Shown here: positions 11,523 through 24,100 of the stretch, piece after piece
How positions within the stretch are numbered: position 1 is the first letter of the stretch
How the letters are laid out: each line of letters starts with the position of its first letter
Source: Arachnopeziza araneosa
Lineage: Eukaryota; Ascomycota; Leotiomycetes; Helotiales; Arachnopezizaceae
Assembly (NCBI GenBank): GCA_003988855.1
Contig: QYAI01000059.1
Span: 1 to 64,000, forward strand
Direction: 5' to 3'
DNA: 64,000 bases
Notes under the pieces: generated by a model
What the model was told of the DNA's origin: nothing
Database searches by the model: none
What the model saw: only the letters and a program-made list of their open reading frames with translations
Position numbers and translations under genes: made by a program

Positions 11523-13674
11523 AAACAAGGAGAGATCAAGAATGGCTATCTCTAAAATTAGGAGTTCTGAAATCTGGCGGTCTTATTAAGTAAATTTCAT
11601 AGATGTTCAAATTGGAGAATATCAATACTACGCGAGCAACTTAGTTTGAGCTAGTGAGTTTCAAGAGCCATCGAGTGACTCGTAAGCACATTTCCACTCT
11701 TTTTCCTTACCAATCTAGACTGATTTACATGGTCTTTTAAATCTTGTCCTCTCCGCCTTTTAGAAGGAGGCGTGTTTTGATGGCTCAATCTGGATGGGAT
11801 ATTTCGGTCTAATGCTATGGTAAGAAGGTGTAATTCTCCCACAAGTGAAAAGTTTGATGCAAGAGGATTCTTGTCAATACCTAATAACAATAAGGTAGGT
11901 AGGCTGTGATGATTTCGAGACAGACTCGACCGTGGACACAGTCACACAATCCTCCTCGAAGCTATAGCAACAAGTTGACTTTTCTGCCGGGCGGCCACAT
12001 TTCCTATACCAACCTTTGGGATTTCCTTCGCCTCTAGTATTTGCTGAGAATCTATTTCTTTATTGCTCTGCGAATCCGCGCCTCGTTTGTCCTTTTTTCT
12101 CCCTTTTTGCTATTTTTGGAACCTTTCACCCAAGCAGGGCAACCACCCTTCTCTTCCACTCCTCTGCCCTCCGCCTCTTCCTTCCATCCATTCTCTGTTC
12201 TCTATTACATATTCCTATTAACTGCGGGTTCAAGCTGCCCCGCACCAAAGCCCACAGCTACGCAAGCTCGAGCTCGCCAAATTTTCTGGAGAGAGGCACC
12301 GCAAGGCTCCAAGGTTCGCATCGAAACTGAAGGCTGCCAATTGAAACCTTTTTACTTCCGATCAACATTGTTTTATTTTCCATCACAAATACGTTAGTTT
12401 CCGAATCGTAAGCTTCAAGAGTTTATCAGTACATTCCAGACAAGAATACTTCCAAGGATTCGCCTTGCGCTTGCCGTTTGTCAGAGCGCAAAGATCAATT
12501 TGTTTACCCTGTTTAGCTCAAAATCCGAGCCTGCATCCCTCCGTCTCCCTATTTATCTATGCTATTCACCATGAACATGAATCACTAAACCCGCACAAAA
12601 CCTGATCATACCTACGCTCTAATTATCTATTAAGTCTACTCGCCACTGGTCTTTTCAATCGCCGTCCCTCAAAATGAATGATCGAATCTACTCCCTTTCT
12701 CCGTTTAATATTATACTTATCTCCGATTTTCTGGTTGAAGTTGTAGCATTTGACGTCCTCTTTTCTTAATCATGGCTCTTAACTCACTAGGTCGGGACTC
12801 TACATAGCCTTTTGGGATTACAACTAATTTTAACATGCTCGCTTGGCTATTATTGAATGCACAGAAGAATATGATGATTTCAAGTTGCTCAAATTTTCCA
12901 TATGGCCCGACAGTTTGGGCAGACACAACGCCGATACCGAGAAGGGCTCTGAATGAATCTCACACTTGGAAATCAGATGAATCAAAGAGAAGTATTTGAG
13001 AAAATGCTTGTTTCTAAGATGCAAACTTTAATGACTCTTTAAATCTTAAGTATGGAGTTCTCTTACTACAATGCGGGAGACGGGATGCCTGAGCCTTACT
13101 GTGTATCATTGCCATCTAACAAGAAACAGTACACCATCATGAGCCTATGTTCCTGCCAACATAGATTACATTTACGTGACATGCTAGTCCTCTCCTATCT
13201 ACCTATGGTAGCATTCCATGTAGCAACAATCAAAAGAAAAAGAATGCACCGAGGGTTTACTCCCGGTCCATTCCGTCTGTAGGCAGTCGGTGTAAATCCA
13301 GAAAAATTGTTCTTGCGGGCCCTGGGCCGTCCTTAAATCTTCGTAAAGAAAGAAGCCAGAACTAATGTTGAACAGTTCGGTATTTCGGTACCGGATTTTC
13401 GCTTCCTTGTATGCCGAGCTATCCTCTCCAAAGAAGAGTCGGGCTTCTAAACAAATGAGATTCTCCACAGCTTGCATTTGTCTCTCTTCTTGTCACCTGT
13501 TAACTAGTCTTGGGAAAGGGTGTTTTCTGAGGTACCCTTTATTACAGTTGTTTCTTACATAGCTTGCCCTATTCATTCACCGCCTCCCACTGAGCACCAG
13601 ATGCGGGGCAGAAAGCAGTTTCAATAGTTTGAAGTTAGCAATAAAGTCAACACCGAGATGGATTCATTTCATAT
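11523..13674. other. 2.1-kb gene-poor interval with pyrimidine-rich tract
   Basis: 12020-12400 is strongly C+T-rich, like a fungal leader or core promoter, but no clear coding gene follows it. A 92-codon minus ORF at 13199-13477 is mildly protein-like, has no recognised family and no splice partners. Nothing else seen. Confidence 0.4.
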
Positions 13675-14767
13675 CTAATTAAGACCTATAAATATCCTAG
13701 CAAGATCCCCAATCACCTGCCTGTCATTCTTCGCGGCATCCGCAGTCTTCTTATTACTATTCCTTACCTCCTCTTGATAATCACTCACAAACTTATTCTC
13801 CTTATTCGCCGCATGTGGAAATGGCAAGGAAGGAAAATCAGCCCTCTTCAGCACGACCTCGCTTATTCCCATAGCAATCAATGCCTTCGACCATGATACG
13901 TACGCTACATCTGGATCCGCCATGATCTTTTGGCGAAGCAGCGTCTTGTATCCAAACAAGGTTATGCCTGCTTTCTGGTTTGGGCTCGGTACGACGGTCT
14001 CGAAACCCATTGTCAATATATATCTGGGTAGTATTTTCTCCTCGTAGAGAGGTGGAATTACAAGACCGCAGTAAGTGCGTAATGACCTGAGTTTGGAAGG
14101 TTCGAGACATCCTGTGTTTTGAGGCTTGAGGAGAATAATGTCAGCTGAGAGTTCATTCATAGAGCTGCTATGTTTCCAGATATATGATTATGAGAATCAA
14201 TAAACGCACCACTACAGTCTGGTCAAGTTTGGTGAAAATTGCCCTGGCAAGTCTGTCAAGAGCAGGCAGCATCTCTCCTTTTGGACCAAGCAAGAGCGAA
14301 GATCCTTCTGAATTGATCACAACTTGAGATGAAGTGCTGTTGTTTACCTGGAGACTCGTATTGTTCGCATGTTGTAGTTGTGGAGGCCGTTGCTGAACCT
14401 GTTGATGTGAATTCTGCAATTGTTGTCCTGTTTGGGTCTGTTGCGGTTGCAGCTGAGGCTGATACTGAGACTGTTGTGCCTGAGCATACAATTCAGAATT
14501 CTGAGGGGGGTATTGTTGTCCTTGAGTGGAATACTGCTGTGGTTGAGGTGTAGGTACTTGATATTGAGATGGCTGTTGTGGAGGTGACGTCTGGACTTGA
14601 TAGTGGGCTGGTGGTGCTTCCTGTGCTTGGTTTGGATACTGATACTGTTGAAGGTTTGACCCGGGAGTAGGAATCCAAGCAGCCTGGTCCTGGGCCAAAG
14701 CAGAACCACAATACCAACAAAATCTAGCACCTTGTGGGTGAGAAGTTCGACAGCTGATGCAGAACAT
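13675..14767 (-). CDS. zinc-ribbon, Gln-rich protein with C-terminal unknown domain
   Basis: Two exons, 14767-14210 and 14124-13675, giving 335 aa. The 85-nt intron (GTGCGT..CTCAAG with a GCTGAC branch site) is the only nearby GT..AG choice I found that keeps frame. Residues 1-25 form a small zinc ribbon (CISC..CWYC). Residues about 30-150 are rich in Gln, Pro and Tyr and look disordered. The C-terminal 180 residues begin ALDRLARAIFTKLDQ and include TGCLEPSKLRSLRTYCG, an EF-hand-like helical domain resembling fungal DUF7514-type proteins. That assignment is from memory and tentative. Function unknown. Confidence 0.7.
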
Positions 14768-15451
14768 TTCTAATTGGAAGCTGTATGATATCTGACCAAG
14801 AAAGTCTGAACACAGATGGCTCTGTCGATTCAGTGACAAGGCGAACCAGGCCGGCAATTGTTGAGTTTAAGACCTTTCTAATTGTGGCGGAGTCACACGG
14901 TCTTGACATTCCCTCTTACCTATCGCTGGTTCTAATAGGTACGGCGATTCCCGTGCAATGATAAACCTGCCGCAATGTTTGTTCAGCTTGGCTTCGAGGC
15001 TTGGCATCTTCTCCGAAACTTTGCAGCAATATTCGTCAGCTTGGCGCTGTGGCTTGACTAGAGCTTTGACGAGGCGGATCGCTATGGATGAGCTTGCTCA
15101 AAGCGATAGGAAGGGCAACAAATTTATTAACTCTTAGGACCGCAAACAATGTAAAATTCAAGTGATATCAAACCATTCCTTCTCCTCAACTTCTGATTTT
15201 CACCTTCTCCCTTTTTCTGGCAAGCTTTTAGCAATAGCCAGGATGACACGCATTCGACATTGAATGTTAATCCAAACGCTATGACTTTAAATCTCGAGAT
15301 CTAACAAACTTGTGGCCCCCATATCCTGCACCCCACGACATGGCTTGCACAAGGCGGACTCGACGTGGCTCAACCCATCAACCTTTCGCAACAGTCAGTC
15401 CTCAATCACTCATGGAAATACGCCATCGTCGGGCTGCGATAGCCAACTTCA
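14768..15451. other. intergenic between divergent gene and pseudogene
   Basis: Promoter-type sequence between the minus-strand zinc-ribbon gene and the plus-strand pseudogene. The ORF at 15310-15570 is out of frame with the pseudogene and not supported. Confidence 0.45.
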
Positions 15452-17400
15452 ATGTCGATTACTTTCGGAAGCGTTGGGGACATCATAGCGGTCGGCCAGA
15501 TCGCGTAGTCGCTGGCCCAGGCTTTGACTCACTCGAATGGGTCTACGAAGGAGTATCAAAGCCTGATTAAGGAGCTAGGAGCTTTTGAACAAGCAGTATT
15601 GCAGGTGAGTTTGTTACTGTACTCGTAAACAATATGATACGAGTCTCATGTGTGCGCGTTACAGATTGTTGCGCTCTGGCAAAACTACGATAGCCCAGAG
15701 GTGGTGACGACGAGTGATGCTAGATACATTGCGTGCCTTTCAAGAGGAGGTTGAAAAGAAGTACGGGAGAAGCCTGGCGGCACCGGGATCTGGAAACTGT
15801 GTGAGAGATGCGTCTAAGAAAGTGCTTTGGTTAAAGGAGAAAGGGGACGTTTTGAATTTGAGAAGGAAGTTGAGTTCGGCGAGTGACACAATCACTATTT
15901 TGACACTTGCGGCAACGGGGTTTGTTACTGTTCCTTCCGATAGATCGTAGTACTAACGTGCAACAGGAAATCATATAAGTTAGCTGAAGAAGAAATCAAG
16001 TTTCGAGTCCGCGTCGTCTAGCTGATGTTGGATGATGCTAAAAAGCGTGCTGAAGAACAAGCTGTGCAGCTCCAGGCAATAGACGAGAAGATTGAATTGC
16101 AATCGAAAGCTTCGGATCTTATCTTGAGTAACGTCAGGAGTGGCATTGTTTCTCTGTAAACACCTGGAAGAGCTCAGTCTAAGATTGGCTGTCACTGATC
16201 TTTTGTGCTAGGAAACAAATTCATTCGATGACTATCGATATCAGAAACATAATTGGTCTCTTCCAGAGTCAGATCGAACTACAGCATTCGACTCCTCGAG
16301 GTATTGGGACAGGCTGGCAGCATGATCCTATGACTTTAGAAGACGCCCTTGACTTTCGGATTCCTATTCCTTTAGAAATAGTCACCTCTTGGAAAGTAAG
16401 TGCGGTTTGATTGAATCAATTTTCGTGCACTAATATACGAGTCAGATCCTTGACCTGATACTCCAAGAGCGGTTTGAGAAACATCCTGGACATCAAAAAG
16501 TCCTCAAGGGTGAATTTGCGATTGAAGAAGGCATTACTGGACAAGATATTTGCAGAGAGAATGAGTTCGCAATGTACCTTCGTCCAGGTCAAAAGATTGA
16601 TATGAGTATGATCTTTTCCGACGTTGATGCAAGCAGCAATCATTGCCCTCGTTGTGGTACGAGATCAGAAGCTTCTGCTGAGGCCAGAATTCAGTGGTGA
16701 GTTACTTGACAGGGGGTGGTTTCTCAAGCTCAGACGTCAATTGATTAATTCTATTGAACAACCAATATTCAACGGGGGTTGAACGATTGAAAAGAAAGGG
16801 TTGATGACAATCGAAAACAGAAGCTGATACCTGTGCAGTGCCTCTTGCCAGATGTGGTTTCAAAGACTAGTGGAGATCGATGATGAGTCCGATCCTGAAC
16901 CAACCTCGGAGTCTGCGGAGCGTCCCACCGCTGCTCGTAAAAACATCAGAACCAAGAAGGCAAAAGTCGTTGTTTCAACGCCAGCAGACTTTCAGAGAGT
17001 CCGGTTGATGAGCATACTAAGGTCAAAGGATCAGAATACAAGAGAGGGGTCTCAACCCCTTATCAATAATGACGGAGTTACCTTGGACTCACCATCATCA
17101 TCAAACACTCCATTCAATCCGAACGCAGATCGGGAACGTGAGGAACTCGAAGTCGACGGAGAAGCTCATGAGAATGCTGGGATTGGGCTCGACATAAAAA
17201 AGGACTCTGTTGAGGACCTGATACAGGAGATGAATGAGCTCGCGATATCAATATCCGACGGTCTAGAGAAACGCGCGAGGGAGAGGGAGCAAATGAGAAG
17301 CGACATGAATCTAAGGGAGATAAAGAGGGAGATGGAGCCAAGAGGAAGGAAGAGGAAGAGGAAAAAGAAGATGAAGCAATTTGGGATGGAGATGGAGTGA
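15452..17400 (+). pseudogene. broken fungal ubiquitin-like-domain protein
   Basis: The start MSITFGSVGDIIAVGQIA is followed by TAG where Trp is usual, then SLAQALTHSNGSTKEYQSLI. After an intron ending near 15664 comes IVALWQNYDSPEV. A frameshift near 15710-15720 moves to LDTLRAFQEEVEKKYG. Another TAG lies at 16019-16021 and a TAA follows SGIVSL. The second half keeps the Ubl module, with LEDALDFRIPIPLEIVTSW and MYLRPGQKIDMSMI, then a CPRCG zinc pair and an acidic/basic tail ending at 17400. This order (coiled helical domain, then ubiquitin-like domain) is common in Pezizomycotina proteins of unknown role. At least three disabling changes make it a pseudogene. Confidence 0.65.
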
Positions 17401-18014
17401 AGCAGAAGGTAGAGGAAGATGAAGCCAAGGGAGATGGAGCACCAAGGATGAGACGGAGCTCGATCTCTAGTCCCCAAAAACGTCGTCGACAAGGGAGTCC
17501 CTACCAATCTGATCCTATTTACCACACAGAAAAAGGAGTGACATTGATGGGTGGGTAAAAGGATGTCGATTCTTCGGAAGAGAATCCGACGTGAAGCCCT
17601 CTTTTTATATACACCTTCCCCAGCCGCTCCTTCCCTGTGTTCACACACCCCAGCATCTCAATTCCTTTACGAGTTACGAAAGCTTCGCCGTCAAAGAATT
17701 TTTGAAAGCTCAAGAGATCCCCAGAGATGGCTCTGCAGCTCTACGTCCACCCGCGAGAAATCTGCAAGGATTTAAAGTATAACGTCGAGTTCGACAATGA
17801 CAATGACTAAATATAGATTATATAGTCTAGCGTGCAGGAAAATAGCAGCATCGTAACAGACTGAGCAGAAAGACGATTAGATTGGTAGTGATATCTCTCA
17901 TCCAATTCCACACCAACCAGCACTGGTTCACTGTCATTACACATACAACCTAAACCAAGTGGACCCAGCCTAAGCTAACCTAAACGCCTTCTTTATGCGA
18001 ATACATTGCAGCAA
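17401..18014. other. 3' flank, no gene seen
   Basis: Purine-rich continuation of the pseudogene tail to about 17560, then non-coding 3' flank facing the tinA-like gene end. Confidence 0.4.
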
Positions 18015-20270
18015 CTAACTCCCCGTCTCTGCCTCTGGCAAATCTCCACTGCCCATTCCACCCGAGATCAAACTCTCCAACTCCCACGGACTCAGTGTAC
18101 TCCTCCTTCTGTTAGCCTTAGCTCGCGTGATATCCCTCCTCCCAGCATCGACTGCTTTTCTCTTCCTGCTCTTAATCTCCCCCTCTTCCCTTTCTACTTC
18201 CGCTTCAGGTTCCCGCTGAGGTTTGGATATGTCTTCCACCCTTTCTACTCTCCGAATAGTCTCTCGCTGCGTTGGCTTTGGCCCACTGATCACCCTCCCC
18301 GCCCTCGCAGCCTTAAGCTTAGCCCTTACCCTCGCAGCATCAGCTTCCCTCTCACTTGCCGCCAATTTCGCAGCTATGCTCGCCATGGTGAGGGGACTCT
18401 GCATTGGTGCCGATGTATCTCTAGGTCTGGGGAGACGGCTCTCTGGACCCATGCGGAGTTTGGGAGTTGGCGCGGGATTAGACCTTGTGCTCTTTTGAGG
18501 CGACGATCGCGAGCTGGATGGCTGTTGCGAAGATTCTTGAGATGTGCTGAGGAGAGCGACTTCATCTTCTGGCGGGGTGGCAAGGAGTTGTTTCTGTGGT
18601 TCTTGGCGGGTCGGTTGGGGTGTTGATTTGACGGATGGTTTTGATTTCTCGGGTGATGTGGCCAGTTGGAGGAGGTCAAAGGTATTTTCTTCGACAATGG
18701 TACTGAATGCCTCTTTCTCCTTGACGGGAGATTGAATGTGGCGATTCCCGCTTGTTTCTTTCAGAGGTGAGAGCTGAGGTGGTGACATGATTGAAGATTC
18801 GGTGACAAAGGTAGCTTCCTGTTCTTGCGGCTCCTGTTCCTCCACCGGCTCTTCCTCAAACATACTCGAATCAGATTCATCCATTTCCTCGTCGAAATCA
18901 GGCTCAACAACCTCATCCATAGCATCGATGTCGGCTTGTGTATCGCCTTCCCCTTCCTCCATTAGAGTAGAAAGCTGGAACGCCTGTTCCTTTTCGTTGC
19001 CTTCTTTCGGTCTGAGAGGAGAAAGTGACAGACCCATCTTCAATTCCTCCAGGTTGACAGTCTGTCCACTCCTAGCCATTCTCTTCCTCCATCCGTCCAT
19101 CATCTGAACTGCTTCATTCCACCTACTCTCCATTCGTTCCCATCCCTCTCTGAGACGAATAATCTCTTCTTCTCTGACCTCCACTTCTTCGAGCGGTACG
19201 AAACTTGGGTTCGTCAGTAATGTTCTGACGTGATCAATCACAGCCTCCATATCTGCTGCAACAGTCTCATAACCCATCTCCATCTCGACCACCATGCCTA
19301 GACCGGATGTTGTATCTTTCTCCCACCCACTCAACGACTTCAGGCCCTCCAAAGTACGTCTAGCCAGCGCAATAAGATGCTCATTCTCTTCGCTCAAACC
19401 CCTCGCCAACTCAGTCAAGAACTCATTCGTCTCACTCCTCAGATCATATCCCTCTTCTCCAACAGCCACCATTCCACCTTCTCTTGATTTGTCTTCCTTC
19501 TCTCCAATTCCACCAACCACAGTCACTTCTCTCGTGCCAGGATTTTTCCCTCCACCCCTCACTCTCCCATCACTAACATGCTTTTTCAGCCCTTCAATCA
19601 CCCTTTCTCTCTTCCTCACCTCGACTGCACACTGGTTTCGTGTCTGCTTGACCAGCTCTTTCATTTTCGCCATCTCCTCTCGAAGTCCTCGCTCTTTGAT
19701 TTCCGCACTCTTGATTTGTAGCTTCAGCGCTCGTTCCGTGGCTTCAGCAATCCCCAATTTCCTCTGACTCTCTGCAAACTTCACTTGGAGGCGTTCGAGC
19801 TCCGTCGTCTGCCGCAGACTATCCGTTTTGATGGTCCGGATCGTCGTGGTCAGGTTCTCGCGCTGTATGGCATCGCGCTGTCATATAACAAGTCAGCCTC
19901 TTCTAATTTCCATTTCCATTCTTCGCAGCTCGACAATGACGCTCCGCTGGCCCTCCGGGGGCCACTGCCGTGGAGGCCGTCCTTCTCTCTGAATCATACT
20001 CACATCCCTCCTCAAGATCAAATCATTAACAACCCCCATAACCCTCCCCATCGTCCCCTCCAACACCCCCCTCGAACTCCCCCCCCTCTCCCCATCCGCG
20101 CCGCCGACAGCCTCGCGATCCGGCCGCGCAAAGTCAATCGCCTGCCCATCGCGCAGCAGCCCCCGGGACAGCAGCTGGTTATTGATGTAGAGCGAAGCCG
20201 TCTTGAGGTTCGTCTCGTCCATCGTGGCCGCTTCGTTGCTTGGTACGTTGGTGGCTCTTGGGTTCCACAT
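18015..20270 (-). CDS. tinA: TINA / ADIP-family spindle pole body protein
   Basis: Two exons, 20270-20004 and 19877-18015, with a 126-nt intron, 709 aa. The N-terminus MWNPRATNVPSNEAATMDE and LKTASLYINNQLLSRGLLR match the afadin/alpha-actinin-binding (ADIP) domain. In Aspergillus nidulans TINA binds the mitotic kinase NIMA and sits at spindle pole bodies; the human relative is SSX2IP. A long coiled coil covers about residues 60-370. The C-terminal half is rich in Ser, Pro and Glu and ends with a basic KRKAVD segment. The first ATG and the conserved N-terminus fix the start. It lies downstream of the Pom1-like kinase on the same strand, with about 880 bp between them. Confidence 0.85.
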
Positions 20271-21153
20271 ACAAGGGATGCGCTCGATATCGCAGCAGAG
20301 GTGCGTGCGTGGTATTCAGGAATTCAAACAGAGGAGGGCAGCTCGACCTGGCTGGCGCATCAATCCGCATGGAGTTCTAAATTAGATTGCGTGCGCATAA
20401 ACTCTGGCGCGTGGGCTCTTATCGCGCCCGTTGCCGTGTAAACAATGCAAGCGCGTTGCGTGGACAGGGGTGTGACTTCGCACGTGATCTGCAATTGGGA
20501 TATTTGGATTTGAAATGCCCTGGGATTCAGGTTCAAGAGTTCAGTGGCGATGGATTTTTCCTCTGCATAGGGAGTAGGAGTGTAACTCGCAGTTGAAGAG
20601 AGATAACGGGAGCTTACTCCCAGCTCATCTCGAATCTGATCAACCTCACCTTGATATCACTTGAAGAATGGTTCACATCCACTCAGAAACACACAAATGT
20701 TCAAGACCACCTTGCGACTTCTATATCATCAATTCTCTCTCAAACCATGTCTAGGCTAGGAAAGTAGGTAGGAAAGCGATCTAGCAATCCCCTTTCTCTC
20801 TCCACTTCTAATCTCCATTGTTTGATCTTTTGCAACACCGAGAAAGAAGAACCACCACACACATTAATATACATATCATAACCATCATCTCAAGTAGTCT
20901 AGTCCAAACAAGACCATTCCCATAATCTCTCATTTTTCATCTCCTTTTCTTTTGTTGATTCGTTGTTGAATGCACTGTCCCCCGCAGGAGAAAATCTAAG
21001 GAAAGTCTCCAAGAGGTAGCAATGAGACCGAGGTATCTCTGACTCCTGCAAAATCAATGCATAAATAACGCTTGCTTGATCATTCCCATCCTCATCCATG
21101 CCCTTCAATCCATTCATTATTTATGTACTTGTCTCATTCCCCCGCTCTATAAA
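20271..21153. other. intergenic: 3' flank of kinase, promoter of tinA-like gene
   Basis: No ORF with protein character. Pyrimidine-rich tracts near 20700-20880. Nothing else seen. Confidence 0.5.
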
Positions 21154-24100
21154 TCATGCCCGCTTTCCCATTGCCGCTCCTGCAGCCGAGCTCGCCATGC
21201 TTCCCACTTCCTGCCGGGCGCTGATACTTCTGGTTACTCGAGGTAGGCTGCTCCCAGGAGTGCCAGCTGCGAGGACAGGTCCGGTGCTCAGACGTTTACT
21301 ACCTGCCGCGCTCGTTGTTCCCATTGTTGACATCCTTCTCGTGACGGCGGCGACCTTGGTAGGACTCGTTCCACTCACATGTCTAATCGCCGCGCCATTT
21401 TTGAAGCTGGTGGCCGGTGGCTCCGGTAGCGGTCTGTTTCCTCCGGGTGTTGCAGTGGTACTAGACCGCTTAATAGGCGAATCCTGCCTCGAGTTGCTCA
21501 ATCTTGATCCAGCCGCTGCCATTCCCGATTTCTGTCCAGTAATGAACTCATGACGCACAGCTTCATCAGGTTTCATTCTTCGATCTGGATCCCAACGGAG
21601 GCATTTGGTGAGAAAGTCAAGGAAGGGTTCATCATCACATTTGAGCACCTGCTGAAGAGTCTTCGAAGATGGGCGACGTCGTCGACCTTTGGAAGACACA
21701 GTAAGCCGAGGCTTGCCAAGAGAGTCAAAAAACAACTTCCGACGAGTAGACTTCTCGATGAGATGCTTCTCAGGTGGACCAAACACCTCCATGATGCAGG
21801 CGAGTTGTTCTTGTTCGTTTTCTCCAGGGAAGATTGGAACGCCGGTATAAAGTTCAGACAAGATACAACCAAGGGACCACATATCGATTGGCATACCATA
21901 AGTCATACCAAGGATGACTTCAGGGGAGCGATAGAAGCGAGACTGGATGTAGGTGTACACTTTCTCGTTCTCAAAGCAAGAAGATCCAAAATCGATAACC
22001 TTAATCTCGGAATGCATTGGATGTGCCAGGAGGATGTTCTCAGGTTTAAGATCACAGTGAATGACCTTGTGAGCCTTCAGTAGCAACAAACTATTCAACA
22101 TCTGCTTCGTAAACCGCCGAACGATCTTGAGAGAGAAACCACGGAACGAGTTAGACTTAATCAATTCGTAAAGATTCATGTCAAGGAGTTCGGTAGAGAT
22201 GCAAAGATGACCACGGAAGTAGAAGCTCTGTGTGAAGTTGACCATGCTGAACTTATTCTTGGGATCCTAAAATTGTTAGACGTTACGCGCTTAAAATCGA
22301 TGTACTTACCCAGTCGCGAAGCTTTTGGAGGATATTCACTTCAACCAAAGCTTGCTGGTGGAACCTCTTCTTGTTTCTGATGATCTTCACGGCCACGAGT
22401 ACACCCGTCTTGTGATCAACACATCTCACAACTTGACCGAAACTGCCCTTGCCAAGGATATCCACGATTTCGTAACGGTAACATAGATGATCCCCGACAA
22501 CAATACCATAATCTCCACGCTCATCATCATAACCAAAGTTTTGTGTATCGACCGAGAGCTCTCCAACGTGTTTAGCTGCATTATCAGTGCCAGTAAAGTA
22601 GATGTCCTTGAAATCGACGATTTCTCCACGTTCAAAGATGTTGAGACTTGCGTGACGGATAGCTTGCTGGGGGTCTACACGTGGTCGTGGCACCGCACGT
22701 TTCCTAAGAGCGTCAAGTTGTCGTGCAGCCTGCTCTGTCTCCTTGCGTTTTGAAGCAAGCTTCTTCATCTCATCTTCAGCAATCAAATCATCTTTGTCCA
22801 GATCCACAGTCCATTGATCAACCTGGCGCATCGACGTGCTAGAGGCCTTTGAGTTGAGCATTTTATGCATGACGGATGAGGTCTTGCTTGTAGGTTTGTC
22901 GGTTTTCGTGTCTTCCTTCTTTGGGCTGCCCTGGAGACCCCAAGTTTCGCTTTTATTCCGATCGTGTGCGCTAAACACGCTTAAACTTGAAGTAGAGCTT
23001 TTCCGTCGCTTTGAATCTAGGAACGTGGTAGATTTAACCGAAGGAGATGGACTCGGGACGGTAAAGCTGTTCACGGTGGCAGAAGCGGGAATTCGTGGAG
23101 GCGGCATGTTATCATGTTTAGGTGGCTGCGGAGGATATTCAGAATCTCGTTCATTTGCGGCATGAGATAAGCTGTTATGACTCTTGGATGTACTTCGTTT
23201 CCATCCAAGACTCAATTTCCGGCGCAAAGACGTACCAGAAGAAGGCGTCGTTGGTTCGTCAGGACTTGATAATTGACTTGCAGTCTCAGCATTAATCGGG
23301 ACTTTGGCCGACTTTGGCGCACGTGGACCAGTAAGTCTTGGAGGTCGCTGAGGCTCTACTGTCGAGTCGAGACTCGTGACATCTCCCGTGGTTTTTGATC
23401 TCGGCATATACGAATGCTCTCCGCCATTCTTCGGAAGAGACGAAGATATGAATGGGGAGACTGCATGTCGTTGCTGTCGACTATTCACAGGGATCGGTCT
23501 CAACTCAGAACGGCTGGTATCCAATTGTGAAGATTCGGAACGCAGAAAGTGTATCGAGCTATTACTTCTCATGTGAGCAAGGCTTGATTCGCTCTTATCC
23601 CCGGTGCGCTTCCGGGAAAAGAATGATGTCTTTGAAGCAGTCATAGGAGTACTAGGTGTCTTTGGTTGGGCATATCTAGGTGGTGGGGTGCCACGTTCCA
23701 TTGAGACTGGGTTGTCCTGCAGAGCCGCAACTTTCGCGGCTGTAGGTGTGCTCAGTGGGAGTAGGTTCAGAGGAGGCAGACGAAGTGGTTGCAAGTTCTT
23801 TTTCTTGACAGGAGTGGCAGCATTTTGTTGTTCAAGGTCCGAACTTGCCTTCTTCCTCGGCTTCGGCTGCCTATCATTTTTGGGAAACTCTCGAATCGAA
23901 TTTGTGCCAGATAGACTGTTCTCCGAGGTGCTGTTTATACTACTCGAGTCAAACGGCATGCTTGATTTCCGTCTATTGAAGAATGGAGGTTCTGCAGGAG
24001 ACTCTTTCGGGGATTCATATGCCTTTGGTATAGCAGGCACTGGCGGCACATCCTCCTCCTCATCGTTGTTCCCATTTGAGCTGTGAATGTTCCTGGGCTT

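Noticed and set aside
12016..12397. Hydrophobic plus-strand ORFs in the pyrimidine-rich tract
   Set aside because: Phe/Leu/Pro content follows from C+T-rich DNA; no domain or splice partners.
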